64,000 nucleotides of DNA from Pantoea sp. SOD02 (GTDB lineage: Bacteria; Pseudomonadota; Gammaproteobacteria; Enterobacterales; Enterobacteriaceae), in the NCBI RefSeq assembly GCF_024707505.1, contig NZ_CP102604.1, positions 2,170,001 through 2,234,000 on the forward strand, written 5' to 3'. The notes under the pieces are model-generated. The model was not told the origin of the DNA. It saw nothing but the letters and a program-made list of their open reading frames with translations, and did no database searches. How positions within the stretch are numbered: position 1 is the stretch's first letter; each line of letters opens with the position of its first letter. Positions 61,166-64,000 of this stretch are shown one piece after another. Made by a program: the position numbers and the translations under genes.

Positions 61166-61495
61166 ATGACCATGGATTTAAATAATCGCCTTACTGAAGA
61201 TGAAACGCTGGAACAGGCTTACGATATTTTTCTTGAGCTGGCTGGCGACAATCTCGATCCCGCTGACATTATTCTGTTCAATCTGCAGTTTGAAGAGCGC
61301 GGTGGCGCGGAACTGTTCGATCCTGCGGAAGACTGGCAGGAACATGTTGATTTTGATCTCAACCCGGACTTCTTCGCAGAAGTGGTGATTGGCCTGGGTG
61401 AAGCCGACGGCGAGCCGATCACTGATGTGTTCGCACGCGTCCTGCTGTGCCGCGAGAAAGATCACAAACTCTGCCACATCTTGTGGCGCGAGTAA
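61166..61495 (+). CDS. yciU: YciU family protein (DUF440, acidic dsDNA mimic)
   Basis: 109 residues, very acidic, nearly identical to E. coli YciU ([31 protein letters not shown]). Related HI1450 is a putative DNA mimic that may bind HU. The start is either this ATG, which gives the E. coli length, or one two codons later with a better ribosome site spacing. It converges with oppF. Confidence 0.94.
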   Translation: MTMDLNNRLTEDETLEQAYDIFLELAGDNLDPADIILFNLQFEERGGAELFDPAEDWQEHVDFDLNPDFFAEVVIGLGEADGEPITDVFARVLLCREKDHKLCHILWRE

Positions 61496-61504
61496 GCGAC
61501 AGAT

Positions 61505-61535
61505 AAAAAAACGCCGGGCAATCGCCCGGCGTTTT
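61505..61535. terminator. Bidirectional terminator between yciU and oppF
   Basis: AACGCCGGGCAATCGCCCGGCGTT stem with A run before and TTTT after. It serves yciU on the plus strand and the opp operon on the minus strand. Confidence 0.92.
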
Positions 61536-61538
61536 CAT

Positions 61539-62543
61539 TTACAGCGGATCAACTTTTAAACAAGACACCGCATGTCGGAAGCTGCCTTCCAGCAGCGGCC
61601 GGGTTTTAGCACACTCTGGTCCGGCAATCGGGCAACGCGTACGGAATACGCAACCTGATGGCGGATTGATCGGTGATGGCAGCTCCCCTTCCAGCAGCTG
61701 GATTTGCTTGTTTTTCTCCAGATCCGGATCGGGAATTGGTACCGCTGACATCAGCGCGCGGGTATACGGATGCTGCGGATTGTTGTACACCGCATCGTAA
61801 GTACCCAGCTCAACCGCATGCCCGAGATACATCACCAGCACGCGATCGGAGATGTGTTTAACCACCGCCAAATCGTGCGCGATAAAGATCAGTGACAGCC
61901 CCATTTCTCGCTGCAACTTTTGCAACAGATTGACGACCTGCGCCTGAATCGACACGTCGAGCGCCGATACCGGTTCATCACAGATAATCAGCTTCGGCTC
62001 CAGAATCAGCGCACGCGCAATGCCAATACGCTGACACTGGCCGCCAGAGAACTCATGCGGATAGCGGTTGATGAGGTTAGGTAGCAACCCAACCTTCATC
62101 ATCATGCTTTTGACCTTATCCTTCACTTCCTGGCGTGGCATCTTCGGATAATAGGTGCGCAGCGGTTCGGCAATGATATCGCCAATGGTCATACGCGGGT
62201 TAAGCGATGCCAGCGGATCCTGGAAGATCATCTGGATATCGCTGCGCGCCTGACGCCACTGCTCCTGACTTTGCCCCAGCAAATCGCGTCCTAACCAGGC
62301 GACGCGTCCTTCCGTAGCTTTCACCAGGCCAATGATAGCGCGGGCCAGCGTCGATTTACCGCAACCCGACTCACCGACAACACCCAACGTTTCACCTTCG
62401 TACAAACGCAGGCTGACGCCATCGACCGCTTTCAGCGTGTGCGGTGGCTGCCAGAACCACTGTTTGCCATCCTTAATCTCGAAGTGCACCTTAAGGTCGG
62501 CGATCTCCAGCAGGACTTTTTTCTCTTCGACTACGGTGCTCAT
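61539..62543 (-). CDS. oppF: OppF, ATPase of the oligopeptide ABC transporter
   Basis: 334 residues with Walker A GESGCGKS (about 56-63), signature [15 protein letters not shown], Walker [13 protein letters not shown] and the C-terminal cysteine cluster ([14 protein letters not shown]) of oligopeptide ATPases, which binds a 4Fe-4S cluster in some members. With OppD it powers uptake of tri- to pentapeptides. It overlaps oppD by four bases and ends the operon. Confidence 0.97.
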   Translation of the reverse strand: MSTVVEEKKVLLEIADLKVHFEIKDGKQWFWQPPHTLKAVDGVSLRLYEGETLGVVGESGCGKSTLARAIIGLVKATEGRVAWLGRDLLGQSQEQWRQARSDIQMIFQDPLASLNPRMTIGDIIAEPLRTYYPKMPRQEVKDKVKSMMMKVGLLPNLINRYPHEFSGGQCQRIGIARALILEPKLIICDEPVSALDVSIQAQVVNLLQKLQREMGLSLIFIAHDLAVVKHISDRVLVMYLGHAVELGTYDAVYNNPQHPYTRALMSAVPIPDPDLEKNKQIQLLEGELPSPINPPSGCVFRTRCPIAGPECAKTRPLLEGSFRHAVSCLKVDPL

Positions 62544-63559
62544 ACTAATTCCTCCACCGGCTTGAAGCAGGCACGCAAGCGCCCTTCAGCAAAAGGCTCC
62601 AGCGGCGGTGCCTTGGCGCAAATGTCCATGGCGTAAGCGCAGCGAGGCTGGAACGGACAGCCTTGCGGCAGGCGCAGCAAGTTTGGCGGGTTGCCTGGAA
62701 TGGTGGTCAGCGACTCGCCCTCTTCAGCGTCCAGACGTGGCACCGCACTCAGCAAGCCAATCGAGTACGGATGTGCTGGATGATAAAACACATCGCGGGC
62801 ACGTCCATACTCCATGGTACGACCGGCGTACATCACCAGCACTTTGTCACAGATACCCGCTACCACGCCGAGATCGTGGGTAATCATCACAATCGCGGTA
62901 TTAAACTCGCGCTTCAGCTCATTCAGCAGTGTCATGATCTGCGCCTGCACGGTGACGTCGAGTGCTGTGGTCGGCTCATCGGCAATCAGCAGCTTAGGTC
63001 GACACAGCAGCGCCATCGCAATCATCACACGCTGGCGCATACCGCCCGAGAACTCATGTGGGAACATCTTCATGCGTTTACGCGCTTCCGGCATTTTCAC
63101 GGCGTCCAGCATGCGTACCGACTCTTCAAACGCCTGGGCGCTGTTCATGCCTTTATGCAGCTTCAGCACTTCCATTAACTGCTCGCCGACGCGCATATAC
63201 GGATTCAGCGACGTCATCGGGTCCTGGAAGATCATCGCGATCTGCTCAGCACGCAGTTTGTTCAGCTTGTTTTCTGGCAGATTGAGAATCTCTGCGCCGT
63301 TAAATTTTGCTGAACCGCCAATGCGCCCATTTTTTGCCAGCAGCCCCATCAAGGCAAACGCGGTTTGCGATTTCCCCGAGCCGGATTCGCCAACAATGCC
63401 CAGCGTTTCACCTGCGTGCAGTGAAAAGTTGAGGTCGTTCACAGCGGTGACATCGCCATCGTGGGTGCTGAAGGTGACGCGCAGATCTTTTACATCCAGC
63501 AGCAGGTTATTGTTTCCCGCACGTGCAGCCATGGCTGGCTGAAATTCATGAATGGTCAT
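62540..63559 (-). CDS. oppD: OppD, ATPase of the oligopeptide ABC transporter
   Basis: 339 residues with Walker A GESGSGKS (about 55-62), signature [15 protein letters not shown], Walker [13 protein letters not shown] and a C-terminal cysteine group ([14 protein letters not shown]). It pairs with OppF. It begins 11 bases after oppC, with AAGGAG as ribosome site. Confidence 0.97.
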   Translation of the reverse strand: MTIHEFQPAMAARAGNNNLLLDVKDLRVTFSTHDGDVTAVNDLNFSLHAGETLGIVGESGSGKSQTAFALMGLLAKNGRIGGSAKFNGAEILNLPENKLNKLRAEQIAMIFQDPMTSLNPYMRVGEQLMEVLKLHKGMNSAQAFEESVRMLDAVKMPEARKRMKMFPHEFSGGMRQRVMIAMALLCRPKLLIADEPTTALDVTVQAQIMTLLNELKREFNTAIVMITHDLGVVAGICDKVLVMYAGRTMEYGRARDVFYHPAHPYSIGLLSAVPRLDAEEGESLTTIPGNPPNLLRLPQGCPFQPRCAYAMDICAKAPPLEPFAEGRLRACFKPVEELV

Positions 63560-63570
63560 CGGGAAACTCC

Positions 63571-64000
63571 TTAACGATCTTTCGGGTCGAGGGCATCACG
63601 CAAGCCATCGCCGATAAAGTTAAAACAGAACAGCGTGACCACGAGGAAACCGGCCGGGAACATCAGCAACCACGGCGACACTTCCATCGAGTTGGCGCCA
63701 TCGCTCAGCAACGCGCCCCAACTGCTCAGCGGTTCCTGCGTGCCGAGGCCAAGGAAGCTGAGGAAGGATTCGAACAGGATCATGCTCGGCACAAGCAGCG
63801 AGGCATACACCACCACCACGCCCAACACGTTCGGCACAATGTGGCGCAATACGATTTTGAAGGTGCTGACACCGCCGACCTGCGCCGCTTCGATGAACTC
63901 TTTGCGCTTCAGGCCCAGGGTCTGCCCGCGCACGATACGCGCCATGTCCAGCCACGACACCATGCCGATCGCCACAAAGATCAGCAGGATATTGCGACCA
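63571..64000 (-). CDS. oppC: OppC, permease of the oligopeptide ABC transporter, C-terminal part
   Basis: The last 142 codons; the gene runs off the right edge. It has the inner-membrane permease EAA loop ([20 protein letters not shown]), then [20 protein letters not shown] and the end [13 protein letters not shown], nearly identical to E. coli OppC. It is the upstream partner of oppD in the opp operon. Confidence 0.96.
   Translation of the reverse strand, partial: GRNILLIFVAIGMVSWLDMARIVRGQTLGLKRKEFIEAAQVGGVSTFKIVLRHIVPNVLGVVVVYASLLVPSMILFESFLSFLGLGTQEPLSSWGALLSDGANSMEVSPWLLMFPAGFLVVTLFCFNFIGDGLRDALDPKDR

Overview
The window is a stretch of chromosome from an enterobacterium (order Enterobacterales). 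Gene order follows the Escherichia coli backbone from ycjF through psp, sap, fabI, rnb, pyrF, acnA, cysB, topA, trp and tonB to opp, nearly without a break. Several traits point away from Escherichia and towards Erwiniaceae, most likely Pantoea or a close relative: trpG and trpD are separate genes, ycjXF sits directly behind pspABCD, kch and the puu cluster are absent, and an rpfF-type signal synthase lies beside the GGDEF-EAL gene. The genus is an inference from gene content. No rRNA, tRNA, CRISPR array, insertion sequence or prophage was seen.

Layout. 1-4341: ycjF (partial) and ycjX behind pspABCD on the minus strand, with a sigma-54 promoter, and divergent pspF. 4342-4806: a repeat-like palindromic segment and a RyhB small RNA gene with a Fur-box promoter. 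4807-10075: sapABCDF. 10204-19484: fabI, a yciW-type gene, a LysR regulator, a PTS EIICB, a YdeP-like molybdoenzyme and rnb. 19669-22024: a CstA-family transporter with a YbdD partner. 22181-25048: an RpfR-type PAS-GGDEF-EAL protein convergent with RpfF, a diffusible-signal-factor quorum-sensing pair. 25194-27403: kdgT with a KdgR operator, a GC-rich non-coding block and a lone ribulose-phosphate epimerase gene. 27651-44271: osmB, yciH, pyrF, lapBA, pgpB, ribA, acnA, three very small genes, cysB, topA, yciN, sohB, yciK, cobO and rluB. 45074-47263: a protease-like lipoprotein, yciO and rnm/trpH. 47331-54117: the complete trp operon with promoter, operator, leader peptide and attenuator. 54367-64000: a BON lipoprotein, ompW, a YkgJ-type protein, yciC, yciB, yciA, tonB, yciI, an unnamed small membrane protein, yciY, clsA, yciU, oppF, oppD and partial oppC.

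How the genes work together. Much of the window concerns the envelope: Psp responds to inner-membrane stress, LapAB controls LPS synthesis, PgpB and ClsA handle phospholipids, TonB energises outer-membrane uptake, and Sap and Opp transport peptides. Core metabolism includes fatty acid synthesis (FabI), pyrimidines (PyrF), riboflavin (RibA), aconitase, cysteine control (CysB) and tryptophan. The accessory genes are inserted between conserved blocks. They suggest a plant-associated lifestyle: DSF signalling joined to c-di-GMP turnover, and uptake of 2-keto-3-deoxygluconate, a pectin breakdown product, under KdgR.

The most notable items are the RpfF/RpfR pair, the RyhB gene in an unusual neighbourhood, a lipoprotein with trypsin-like motifs, and several small genes (ymiA, a yciX-like gene, a ymiC-like gene, yciY and the 56-residue gene at 59145) that are too short for routine gene calling.
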